A stretch of 6,382 nt of DNA from an uncultured Collinsella sp. (GCA_958448375.1 CAUDDU010000061.1:1-6382); one strand, 5' to 3'. Counted from the stretch's first letter, positions 1 to 5,916 are shown. Made by a program: numbers and translations. The notes: generated from the letters alone by a model not told the origin.

Positions 1-1763
1 GGGCGACGGTGCGCCGCCTGTGGAGCGAGGCTGCCGGCGACCATTGGCGCTTCTATATCGTGTTCGCGAGCATTGTGTTCTATGTCATCTTTAACACCGC
101 CGCGCCGGCATATAGCGCCCGCGTGATCGATGAGCTGTGGGGCCACATTCAGGTGGCGTTTGCCAACGACACCACTTTCAGCATCACCTGGGAGAACTGC
201 GGCAAGACCATTTTCGTCTACTTTATGATCTGGACTGCCGCTGCCTCGTTCTATGCGCTCCAGAGCTTTTTGATGTCGAGCGTCGCTGAGCGTCTCAATC
301 TGCGCCTGCGCAACCGCATCGCGCAAAAGCTCAGCCGCCTGCCGCTCGCCTACTTTGATGCGCATCGTCCCGGCGAGGTCGTCAGCCGCGCGACCAACGA
401 CCTGGACAAGATGTCCGAGAGCATGCAGCGCGGACTGCTGCAGCTTCTGGTGTCGATCGGTACCGTGGTGGGCGCCGTGAGCGTGATGTTCGTGTTTAGC
501 GTGCCGCTCACGCTCGTCTTTTTGTTCTTTATGGCGCTGTCGCTGCTGATGACCAAAGCGGTCTCGCGTCGCACACATGACGTGACCGGCGAGCGCCAGG
601 AGTGGGTGTCCAAAATCACGAGCGCGGTCGAGGAAGGCTATTCGGGCCGTTTGGTGATTCGCGCATTCAACCGCGAGCACCAAAGCTCTTCCGAGGTGCA
701 TGAGGCCTCGGGCGAGCTGGCGCGCGTGAGCACCAAGGCCGACTTTATGATCAACGCCGTCGGACCCGCGGTTCGCTTTATTGGTCGCCTGGCGCAGATC
801 GTGATTGCGCTCGTGGGCTGCAGCATGCTGGTTGCCGGTCACATGACCGTCGGCGTGTTCCAGGCGTTCTTCCAGTTTATCTACGAGGCGTCCGAACCCA
901 TGACGCAGCTGTCGTTTACCTTCAACTCGCTGCAGAGCGCGCTGGCGAGTGCGGAGCGCGTGTTCGACCTGCTCGATGAGCCCGAGATGGAGGCCGATCC
1001 GCTGCCGGACGAGGCCGCCAAGCTGCCGGGTCGCGTGGAGGGCCGCGTCTCCTTTGAGCACGTGCGCTTTGGTTATTCGCCCGACAAGCCGCTTATGCGC
1101 GACGTGTCGTTTACCGCCGAGCCGGGCCAGAAGATTGCCGTGGTGGGAACCACGGGCGCAGGCAAGACGACGCTCATCAACCTGCTCATGCGCTTTTACG
1201 AGATCGACGGCGGCCGCATTACGCTCGACGGTGTGGATACGCGCCTCATGGATCGCGGCGAGCTACGTCAGCAGTTTGGCATGGTGCTGCAAGACGCCTG
1301 GCTGTTCGACGGCACGATTGCCGAGAACATCGCCTACGGCTGCCCCGAGGCAACGCGCGAGGAGATTGTTGCGGCTGCGCGCGCCGCCCAGGTTGACTTC
1401 TTTGTGCGCACCATGCCGCAGGGCTACGACACGCGCGTGGCCAACGATGCCGAAAGCATCAGCCAGGGCCAGCGTCAGCTGCTGACCATCGCACGCGTGC
1501 TGCTCAACAACCCGGCGATTCTAATCCTGGACGAGGCGACCTCAAGCGTGGACACGCGTACCGAGCTTGCTATCGGCCGTGCCATGGACGCGCTTATGCG
1601 CGGGCGCACGAGCTTTGTGATCGCGCATCGCCTGTCGACAATCGTGGACGCCGACCTGATCTTGGTCATGGACCACGGCAACATTATCGAGCAGGGCACG
1701 CATAAGGAGCTGCTCGCAGCCGAGGGCGCTTATGCCGACCTCTATCTGAGTCAGTTCGCATAA
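1..1763 (+). CDS. ABC exporter half-transporter (TMD-NBD fusion), 5' partial
   Basis: This is a type IV ABC exporter half-transporter: a six-helix membrane domain fused to an ATPase domain that drives export of a substrate that cannot be named from sequence. Residues are counted from the GTG at 9. Membrane helices lie near 15-37, 67-90, 140-160, 162-182, 250-275 and 280-300. The ATPase domain starts near 345, with Walker A GTTGAGKT (380-387), Q-loop Q428, signature SISQGQ (483-488), Walker B AILILDE (503-509, catalytic E509), D-loop SSVD (512-515) and H-loop H540. All catalytic residues are present. The frame has no stop back to base 3, and GTG 9 has no ribosome site before it. Members of this family usually have more residues before the first helix, so the true start probably lies outside the window. 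The SQGQ signature and TSSVDTRTE stretch resemble the catalytically complete subunit of heterodimeric exporters (TmrAB, BmrCD, LmrCD type), so a partner gene may lie just upstream (inference). Confidence 0.93.
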   Translation, partial: ATVRRLWSEAAGDHWRFYIVFASIVFYVIFNTAAPAYSARVIDELWGHIQVAFANDTTFSITWENCGKTIFVYFMIWTAAASFYALQSFLMSSVAERLNLRLRNRIAQKLSRLPLAYFDAHRPGEVVSRATNDLDKMSESMQRGLLQLLVSIGTVVGAVSVMFVFSVPLTLVFLFFMALSLLMTKAVSRRTHDVTGERQEWVSKITSAVEEGYSGRLVIRAFNREHQSSSEVHEASGELARVSTKADFMINAVGPAVRFIGRLAQIVIALVGCSMLVAGHMTVGVFQAFFQFIYEASEPMTQLSFTFNSLQSALASAERVFDLLDEPEMEADPLPDEAAKLPGRVEGRVSFEHVRFGYSPDKPLMRDVSFTAEPGQKIAVVGTTGAGKTTLINLLMRFYEIDGGRITLDGVDTRLMDRGELRQQFGMVLQDAWLFDGTIAENIAYGCPEATREEIVAAARAAQVDFFVRTMPQGYDTRVANDAESISQGQRQLLTIARVLLNNPAILILDEATSSVDTRTELAIGRAMDALMRGRTSFVIAHRLSTIVDADLILVMDHGNIIEQGTHKELLAAEGAYADLYLSQFA

Positions 1764-1794
1764 TGTGACAAAGGGACAGTCCCGCATGTCACAT
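1763..1794. repeat. Nested palindrome overlapping the ABC gene stop codon
   Basis: Outer arms ATGTGACA (1763-1770) and TGTCACAT (1787-1794) match perfectly over 8 bp. Inside them lie GGGAC (1773-1777) and GTCCC (1779-1783), separated by a single base. The first base of the element is the last base of the TAA stop. Dispersed TGTGACAAAGGGAC-type palindromes are a pattern I associate with Collinsella-like genomes (recall, not checked). It could be a repeat-family copy, an RNA hairpin protecting the mRNA 3' end, or part of the termination region. Confidence 0.6.
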
Positions 1795-1801
1795 CAAAAA
1801 G

Positions 1802-1840
1802 AAAGGCGCGCCGGGGATGGATTCCCTGGCGCGCCTTCTT
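1802..1840. terminator. Bidirectional intrinsic terminator between the ABC gene and cysE
   Basis: Arms AAGGCGCGCC (1803-1812) and GGCGCGCCTT (1828-1837) form a 10 bp perfect stem, and GGGA/TCCC inside the loop can extend it. Reading the - strand, the stem is followed by a T-rich tract (complement of 1795-1804), so it should end cysE transcription well. On the + strand the tail (CTTCTTG) is weaker but could still end the ABC transcript. The position between two convergent genes fits a shared terminator. Confidence 0.8.
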
Positions 1841-1877
1841 GCGTTGATGCCGATGTCGTTTTGTGCCGCTTGCGTTC

Positions 1878-2582
1878 CTAGCGCTCGTCCACGAGCTTGG
1901 CGACGAGGGCTTTGAGCTCGGCCACCTCTCGCTCGAGTTCTTTGACGCGGCGGGCGTTCTCGGTGATGCCTTGGCGGTTGAGGGCACTCTGCTCGGCAGC
2001 GTCATCGGGCATGTACTCGCGATGCTGCTTGGCGTCGAAGCTCTCCTCGAACACGCGGCAGCCGTTGCGCTTGATGATGCGTCCCGGCACGCCCACGACG
2101 GTGCAGTTGTCGGGCACGTCCTTGACGACGACCGAGTTGCCGCCGATCTTGACGTTGTTGCCGATGCGGATGTTGCCGAGCACCTTGGCGCCCGTGCCCA
2201 CGGTGACGTTATCGCCGAGCGTTGGGTGGCGTTTGCCGGTCTCGTTGCCGGTGCCGCCGAGCGTAACGCCCTGGTAGAGCACGCAGTTGTCGCCCACAAT
2301 GGTGGTCTCGCCGATGACGACGCCCATGGCATGGTCGATAAAGAAATGCTTGCCGATCTGTGCCGCGGGATGAATCTCGACGCCGGTGATGTGGCGGGTG
2401 ATTTGCGAGAGCACGCGGGCGAGCGAGCGATGACCGTGCTCCCAGAGCCAGTGCTCGGGCACGTGGTTCCACTTGGCGTGCAGGCCAGGATAGGAAAGGA
2501 AGATGACCAGACCGTTTTGTGCAGCGGGGTCTTGCGCCTGGACGGTCTTGATATCCTCGCGAATGGTATTGATAAAGCTCAC
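1878..2582 (-). CDS. cysE: Serine O-acetyltransferase
   Basis: CysE transfers an acetyl group from acetyl-CoA to L-serine to give O-acetylserine, the first step of cysteine synthesis in the cytosol. The product is 234 aa, similar to the short (EpsC/SRPG) form. An alpha-helical N-terminal part (about 1-65) precedes a left-handed beta-helix of hexapeptide repeats (about 66-165). Catalytic D83-H84 lie in [13 protein letters not shown] and H119 in GNETGKRHP. The last ~27 residues (about 207-233) are a charged Leu/Val heptad helix that predicts a coiled coil. The protein ends in DER, not the terminal isoleucine that enterobacterial CysE inserts into CysK. I chose GTG at 2582 because AGGGAGG lies 7 nt before it and homology begins there ([11 protein letters not shown]). 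The frame runs 29 codons further to ATG 2669, but that extension has no family character. Monocistronic, with its own promoter region and terminator. Confidence 0.94.
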   Translation of the reverse strand: MSFINTIREDIKTVQAQDPAAQNGLVIFLSYPGLHAKWNHVPEHWLWEHGHRSLARVLSQITRHITGVEIHPAAQIGKHFFIDHAMGVVIGETTIVGDNCVLYQGVTLGGTGNETGKRHPTLGDNVTVGTGAKVLGNIRIGNNVKIGGNSVVVKDVPDNCTVVGVPGRIIKRNGCRVFEESFDAKQHREYMPDDAAEQSALNRQGITENARRVKELEREVAELKALVAKLVDER

Positions 2583-2589
2583 CGGCCGC

Positions 2590-2596
2590 CCTCCCT
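2590..2596 (-). promoter_or_regulatory. cysE ribosome binding site
   Basis: AGGGAGG on the - strand, 7 nt before GTG 2582. It decides in favour of this GTG over the upstream in-frame ATG at 2669. Confidence 0.75.
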
Positions 2597-2623
2597 TAGC
2601 GCCATGGCAATGCGATTCAATAA

Positions 2624-2629
2624 AGTATA
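2624..2629 (-). promoter_or_regulatory. Candidate cysE promoter -10 box
   Basis: TATACT on the - strand, 41 bases before the cysE start codon. No good -35 box lies at 17 nt; TTGTCC (complement of 2652-2657) is present, but 22 nt away, which is too long. The promoter is therefore weak or needs an activator, or the site is elsewhere. Only the -10 match supports it. Confidence 0.4.
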
Positions 2630-2753
2630 GCGATTTGCTAGGGATTAGGAAGGACAATCTTGGCGCCATTGCGCTACAGATGTCAGTTATGCAAACTTGC
2701 TGGTAATGGAGTCATGCTTTTGTGGGGTTGCGCACGAGGGGGCACCGCAACCG

Positions 2754-2759
2754 TATACT
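2754..2759 (+). promoter_or_regulatory. Candidate -10 box for the DedA gene
   Basis: TATACT lies 46 bases before the DedA ATG. TTGCGC (2728-2733) could be a -35, but the spacing is 20 nt, longer than usual. It is back-to-back with the candidate cysE -10, about 125 bp apart, in the divergent intergenic region 2583-2805. I see no clear operator in that region. Confidence 0.45.
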
Positions 2760-2805
2760 GGTCAACTTGGACGTATCCGCGCCCACAACTGAGAGGTTTT
2801 ACTTC

Positions 2806-3453
2806 ATGGGTTTCATCAATTTTATCGCCGAGCTGCTTAAGGATCCGCGCACCGCGATCGCCAGCTGGATCGCCGCCGGCCCGCTTATGGCCTACGGCTG
2901 CGTGTTCCTGATCATCTTTATCGAGACGGGCGTGGTGTTCTTCCCGTTCCTTCCTGGCGATTCACTGCTGTTTGCTTCGGGCTTCTTTGCCCACAACGGT
3001 GGCTTTAACATCGTGGCCCTGCTGGCCGTCGCATGGGCGGCTGCCATCTTGGGTGATCAGTGCAACTTTATGATCGGTCACTTCTTTGGCAAAAAGATCA
3101 TCGCTTCGGGCAAGGTCAAGGCCATGACGCCCGAGCGCATTAAAAAGTCCGAGGACTTCTTAGACAAGTGGGGCCACCTGGCTATTTTCCTGGGCCGTTT
3201 CTTCCCGTTTATCCGCACTTTTGTGCCCTTTATCGCCGGCATGGGCGGCATGCACTGGCGTAACTTCGTTATCTTTAACGTGCTGGGCGGCATTACCTGG
3301 TCGACGCTCTTTACGCTGCTGGGCTACTTCTTTGGCGGCATCCCCTTTGTGCAGGAGCACTTTGAGCTGCTGATCGTCGGCATCGTTGCCGTGTCGATCA
3401 TCCCGACCGTGGTCGGTCTGGTTAAGGCTAAGCTGGGCAAAAAGAACGCGTAG
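2806..3453 (+). CDS. DedA family (VTT domain) membrane protein
   Basis: DedA proteins are inner-membrane proteins with re-entrant VTT/SNARE-associated folds; members have been linked to undecaprenyl-phosphate or phospholipid recycling and to proton-coupled envelope homeostasis. The product is 215 aa. Family motifs are clear: FIETGVVFFPFLPGD (38-52), GDQCNFMIGHFFG (83-95) and FLGRFFPFIRTFVPFIAGM (128-146). E40, D52, R131 and R137 correspond well to the acidic and arginine residues shown to be essential in E. coli YqjA/YghB (E39, D51, R130, R136). Hydrophobic segments lie near 26-50, 66-88, 134-152, 155-178 and 188-207. ATG 2806 is preceded by GAGAGG (2791-2796) at 9 nt. The open frame extends to GTG 2722, but those 28 residues are unlike the family. 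It stands alone between divergent cysE and a strong terminator. The exact lipid substrate cannot be told from sequence. Confidence 0.93.
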   Translation: MGFINFIAELLKDPRTAIASWIAAGPLMAYGCVFLIIFIETGVVFFPFLPGDSLLFASGFFAHNGGFNIVALLAVAWAAAILGDQCNFMIGHFFGKKIIASGKVKAMTPERIKKSEDFLDKWGHLAIFLGRFFPFIRTFVPFIAGMGGMHWRNFVIFNVLGGITWSTLFTLLGYFFGGIPFVQEHFELLIVGIVAVSIIPTVVGLVKAKLGKKNA

Positions 3454-3481
3454 CTCGAGCCAGCGCGCAAACCGTGCAGTT

Positions 3482-3521
3482 GAGGCCCGTCACCGCTTAC
3501 GGTGGCGGGCCTCTTTAGTTT
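3482..3521 (+). terminator. Intrinsic terminator of the DedA gene
   Basis: A 14 bp stem (3482-3495 with 3500-3513, one G-T wobble) closes the loop CTTA and is followed by a T-rich tail CTTTAGTTT. It begins 29 nt after the DedA stop, so ilvE is a separate transcription unit. Confidence 0.9.
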
Positions 3522-3560
3522 CGGTCAAATGAAAATACTTTAGTTAGTTAAAGAAAAACG

Positions 3561-3589
3561 TTTTATCCGACGCGCGTGCGGAGTACAAT
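3561..3589 (+). promoter_or_regulatory. Candidate ilvE promoter
   Basis: The -10 box TACAAT (3584-3589) has a weak -35 TTTTAT (3561-3566) at exactly 17 nt. The predicted transcription start is about 3596-3597, giving a leader of about 146 nt before the ilvE ATG. The 40 bases upstream are strikingly AT-rich and contain two palindromes, CTTTA-N6-TAAAG (3538-3553) and AAAACGTTTT (3555-3564). The second overlaps the -35. Confidence 0.6.
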
Positions 3590-3596
3590 CTCGTGC

Positions 3597-3746
3597 ATGC
3601 GAATCGACGTGCCATCGGCTTTGATGCTGTTTGCGTGTCCCGTCCGGCTCTACGCTCCGGGCGTGCGACGTTGCGACGCGGCCGGCCTCGGTCCTTGCGT
3701 GCGGGTTCGCGAGTTTGCAACTGTGTATGTAAGGAGCGACATATGA
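3597..3746 (+). CDS. Possible leaderless upstream ORF in the ilvE leader
   Basis: An ATG at 3597 sits where the predicted transcript would begin, so it would be a leaderless start. It opens a 49-codon frame (MRIDVPSALMLFACPV...) that ends in TGA at 3744-3746, overlapping the ilvE ATG as ATGA. Thirteen of the 49 residues are Val, Leu or Ile, but there is no run of them as in classical attenuator peptides. About 63% of third positions are G or C, lower than I would expect from the neighbouring genes. The ilvE frame is also open through this stretch, so an open frame here is not strong evidence. It may be a translationally coupled leader peptide or chance. Confidence 0.25.
   Translation: MRIDVPSALMLFACPVRLYAPGVRRCDAAGLGPCVRVREFATVYVRSDI
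3641..3663 (+). promoter_or_regulatory. Stem-loop in the ilvE leader
   Basis: CGTCCGG (3641-3647) can pair with CCGGGCG (3657-3663) around a 9 nt loop, with one wobble pair. No T-run follows, so it is not a terminator by itself. It may be incidental in GC-rich RNA. No T-box signature (AGGGTGGNACCGCG) is visible in the leader. Confidence 0.25.
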
Positions 3747-4795
3747 CTGTCGAGAAGAAGGATATCGATTGGGGTAGCCTCGGCTTTGGCTACATGAAGA
3801 CCGATTACAGCTACGAGGCCCATTGGAAGGACGGCGAGTGGGACGAGGGTGGCCTGACCACCGATCACACCCTGCATGTCTCCGAGTGCGGCGGCATCTT
3901 CCATTACTGCCAGGAGGTCTTTGAGGGCCTGAAGGCCTACACTGCCGAGGACGGCAGCATCGTCTGCTTCCGTCCCGACATGAACGCCGAGCGCATGTAT
4001 AACTCTGCCCAGCGCCTCGAGATGCCCCCGTTCCCCAAGGACAAGTTCGTTGAGGCCGTCAAGCAGGTCGTCTCTGCCAACGCCGCCTGGGTTCCGCCCT
4101 TCGGCTCCGGCGCGACCCTGTACGTGCGTCCGTTTATGATCGGTTCCGGTGACGTGATCGGCGTGGCTCCCGCTCCTGAGTACACGTTCCGCATTCTCGT
4201 GACCCCGGTCGGTCCGTACTTTAAGGGTGGCCTCAAGCCCGTCAAGCTGCGCGTTTCCGAGTATGACCGTGCCGCACCGCACGGCACCGGCAACATCAAG
4301 GCCGGCCTGAACTACGCCATGTCCCTTAAGCCCACGATGGAGGCCCATCGCGAGGGCTATGCCGAGAACCTGTATCTTGACTCCGAGTCCCGTACCTATG
4401 TCGAGGAGACCGGTGGCGCCAACGTCCTGTTCGTGAAGGAGGACGGCACCCTCGTCGTTCCTCAGTCGCACACCGACTCCATCCTGCCCTCTATCACCCG
4501 TCGTTCGCTCGTTCAGGTTGCTCAGGACCTGGGCATGACCGTTGACCAACGTCCCGTCGAGTGGGCCGAGGTCAAGGCCGGTACCTTTGTCGAGTGCGGC
4601 CTGTGCGGCACCGCTGCCGTCATCTCCCCGGTTGGCGAGATCGACAACAAGGTTTACGGCGCCGACGAGACCGTGACCTTCCCGGCTGGCTACACCGAGA
4701 TCGGTCCTGTGATGAAGAAGCTCCGCGAGACCCTGACTGGTATCCAGTCTGGTGCTGTTGAGGATAAGCACAACTGGGTTTACACCGTCGCGTAA
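3743..4795 (+). CDS. ilvE: Branched-chain amino acid aminotransferase (class IV, BCAT2-type)
   Basis: IlvE is a PLP enzyme that exchanges amino groups between glutamate and the keto acids of valine, leucine and isoleucine, the last step of their synthesis and first step of their breakdown, in the cytosol. The product is 350 aa, the length of the longer, eukaryote-like BCAT form. Family marks in order: FHYCQEVFEGLKAY (53-66), CFRPDMNAERM (75-85), LYVRPFMIG (126-134), the PLP lysine K186 in GTGNIKAGLNYAMSL, YVEETGGANVLFV (219-231, E221 expected near the cofactor), GTAAVISPVGEI (289-300) and the C-terminal LTGIQSGAVEDKHNW (331-345). ATG 3743 follows AAGGAG (3731-3736) at 6 nt. The frame is open to GTG 3593, but the extra 50 residues are Arg/Cys-rich and not family-like. 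Wobble positions are strongly biased (TTC, AAC, AAG, GAG), which suggests high expression. It appears to be transcribed alone. Confidence 0.95.
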   Translation: MTVEKKDIDWGSLGFGYMKTDYSYEAHWKDGEWDEGGLTTDHTLHVSECGGIFHYCQEVFEGLKAYTAEDGSIVCFRPDMNAERMYNSAQRLEMPPFPKDKFVEAVKQVVSANAAWVPPFGSGATLYVRPFMIGSGDVIGVAPAPEYTFRILVTPVGPYFKGGLKPVKLRVSEYDRAAPHGTGNIKAGLNYAMSLKPTMEAHREGYAENLYLDSESRTYVEETGGANVLFVKEDGTLVVPQSHTDSILPSITRRSLVQVAQDLGMTVDQRPVEWAEVKAGTFVECGLCGTAAVISPVGEIDNKVYGADETVTFPAGYTEIGPVMKKLRETLTGIQSGAVEDKHNWVYTVA

Positions 4796-4824
4796 GCTGT
4801 CTTAGCTGTCCGGCCCGAGGGCGA

Positions 4825-4923
4825 CCTTCCTTTCCGGCGCGTCCTCGGACATGAAAGAACCTCCGCTGCGCACTTCGTGCGGCGGAGGTTTTTTCGTCCC
4901 GCGGAGTGCGCCGGAAAGGAAGG
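4825..4923. repeat. Perfect 16 bp inverted repeat enclosing the ilvE terminator
   Basis: CCTTCCTTTCCGGCGC (4825-4840) is the exact reverse complement of GCGCCGGAAAGGAAGG (4908-4923). The arms enclose 67 bases that contain the terminator hairpin and a small GTCC-TC-GGAC palindrome (4841-4850). The whole 99 nt could fold as a long hairpin with an inner terminator arm. It may be a small repeat element or an extended 3' structure of the ilvE mRNA. Confidence 0.65.
4858..4894 (+). terminator. Intrinsic terminator of ilvE
   Basis: AACCTCCGC (4858-4866) pairs with GCGGAGGTT (4882-4890), and CGCAC/GTGCG (4869-4873, 4877-4881) continues the stem to a TTC loop. A run of six T residues (4889-4894) follows. 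It lies 62 nt after the ilvE stop. Confidence 0.92.
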
Positions 4924-4967
4924 CCGCGCTTTTGTTTTGGTTCGCGCCATGTGGGGGTGGTGGCGAC

Positions 4968-5168
4968 GTGCATTTTTGCGAGTATTCTGCAATCGAAGGC
5001 CCCTGCATACCGACCTCGGGCAAAAAATCGGGATTTCTCGATGTTTTCTACGAATGATGGGCGGGGTTATGGGCTGGCAGCGTTTGATTTGCAGGGATAT
5101 TCGCGGTCTTTGGCATTTATCGTGGCGCCCGAAGCTCTTGGTTATGTTGAATACTCCTGAAAATGCAC
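4968..5168. repeat. 201 bp AT-richer segment bounded by 20 bp imperfect inverted repeats
   Basis: GTGCATTTTTGCGAGTATTC (4968-4987) matches the reverse complement of 5149-5168 at 17 of 20 positions; the three mismatches are together in the middle. Pairing continues outward at 4967/5169 and 4963-4965/5171-5173. The enclosed segment is about 49% GC, below the flanking genes, and has no convincing gene. Both flanks carry GGCG (4962-4965 and 5169-5172), which could be a short target duplication but may be chance. It could be a miniature inverted-repeat element, another dispersed repeat, or a structured RNA. It contains no transposase. Confidence 0.5.
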
Positions 5169-5194
5169 GGCGCTTAGAGGGGGACCTTCGCGAA

Positions 5195-5238
5195 AAAGGA
5201 AACCGCCCCGTCGAAGTATGCATTCGACGGGGCGGTTT
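5195..5238 (-). terminator. Intrinsic terminator of lemA
   Basis: A perfect 16 bp stem (5200-5215 with 5223-5238) has a 7 nt loop. On the - strand it is followed by CCTTTTTCGC, a T-run of five. It begins 36 nt beyond the lemA stop. On the + strand the tail is only TTTAT, so it may weakly stop + transcripts too. Confidence 0.88.
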
Positions 5239-5274
5239 ATGCATTTGGCCGATTAAGGATGCGCTGTCAAACTA

Positions 5275-5826
5275 CTAGAACTTGACGGTCGGGGCCTGGC
5301 GGGCTGCTTCGGCGGCCTCGAAGCCTTGGCGCTCCTTAAACTGGAAGATGCCGGCAAAGATGACAGCCGGGAACGTCTGAATGGCGTTGTTGTAGCTGAG
5401 CACGCAATCGTTGTAGCTCTGGCGTGCGTAGCTAATCTTGTTCTCGGTATCCTCGAGCGATGCCTGCAGCTGCGTAAAGTTGGTGTTTGCCTTAAGATCG
5501 GGATAGGCCTCGGCTACGGCGAAGAGCTGACGCAGTGCACCGGTCAGCACGTTGTCGGCTTCCATCTTGGCCTCGGGCGTGGTGGCCTTGACGGCGGTGT
5601 TACGCGCGCTGATCACGGCGGAGAGCGTCTCCTGCTCGTGCTTGGCGTAGCCCTTGACGGTCTCGACCAGGTTGGGAATCAGGTCGTTGCGACGCTGCAG
5701 CTGCGTGTCGATGTTCTGCCAGGCGTTATCGATGCGGTTACGCTTGGTGACCATGTTGTTGTAGATGCCGGCGATGGCGCAGACAATCACAATGACAACA
5801 ACGATGCCGATGATGACGGTAATCAT
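5275..5826 (-). CDS. lemA: LemA family protein
   Basis: LemA proteins are single-pass membrane proteins with a helical bundle domain. Their function is poorly known; some sit beside TPM-domain or HtpX-like genes, but none is visible here. The product is 183 aa, normal for the family. A single very hydrophobic N-terminal helix (about 2-22, Ile/Val-rich) is followed by the hallmark stretch NRIDNAWQNIDTQLQRRNDL (30-49) and IPNLVETVKGYAKHEQ (50-65), then helical segments with YPDLKANTNF (108-117), YNNAIQTFPAVIF (145-157) and a FQFKERQGFEA end (161-171). ATG 5826 is preceded by GGAG at 5 nt. The open frame continues to 6051, but the extra 75 residues cross the promoter region and are not family-like. 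Likely promoter: TATACT (complement of 5888-5893) with TCGGCA (complement of 5911-5916) at 17 nt. Transcribed alone. Confidence 0.94.
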   Translation of the reverse strand: MITVIIGIVVVIVIVCAIAGIYNNMVTKRNRIDNAWQNIDTQLQRRNDLIPNLVETVKGYAKHEQETLSAVISARNTAVKATTPEAKMEADNVLTGALRQLFAVAEAYPDLKANTNFTQLQASLEDTENKISYARQSYNDCVLSYNNAIQTFPAVIFAGIFQFKERQGFEAAEAARQAPTVKF

Positions 5827-5887
5827 GATGTCTCCGTTTCGAATGGCCGCGGCGGCATGCGCCAGCTGCCGTTGGTATAACGCTACT

Positions 5888-5916
5888 AGTATACCCGCAA
5901 CGTTTTGCCGTGCCGA
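5888..5916 (-). promoter_or_regulatory. Candidate lemA promoter
   Basis: On the - strand, -35 TCGGCA (5916-5911) and -10 TATACT (5893-5888) are separated by 17 nt. The -35 matches the consensus at four of six positions and the -10 at five of six. The leader to ATG 5826 would be about 55 nt. An inverted repeat GGTATA-N10-TATACC (5874-5895) covers the -10. Confidence 0.6.

Noticed and set aside
949..1485. 178-codon + strand frame inside the ABC gene
   Set aside because: Shifted-frame shadow, Arg/Cys/Ser-rich, within the ATPase domain coding sequence.
1863..2630. 255-codon open frame on the + strand opposite cysE
   Set aside because: It is antisense to a clear CysE with intact active-site motifs; the frame is open because of GC-biased wobble positions, and its product is a low-complexity Val/Ala/Asp/His-rich string.
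3593..3742. 50-codon N-terminal extension of ilvE from GTG 3593
   Set aside because: GTG 3593 is likely upstream of the transcription start; the extension is unlike BCAT proteins, and ATG 3743 has AAGGAG at 6 nt.
3597..3742. T-box riboswitch or classical attenuator for ilvE
   Set aside because: No T-box sequence, no terminator with a T-run and no run of Val, Leu or Ile codons in the leader.
3650..4771. 373-codon open frame on the - strand opposite ilvE
   Set aside because: Long, but a mirror of the codon bias of ilvE. The product has no recognisable domain and no ribosome site was found.
4906..5160. 84-codon + strand frame across the inverted-repeat segment
   Set aside because: It starts inside the right arm of the inverted repeat just after the ilvE terminator, lacks a promoter and a good ribosome site, and resembles no family I know.
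4780..5244. 154-codon - strand frame across the ilvE-lemA gap
   Set aside because: It runs through two terminator hairpins and the inverted repeats, gives an Arg/Lys-rich product with no domain, and has no convincing start site.
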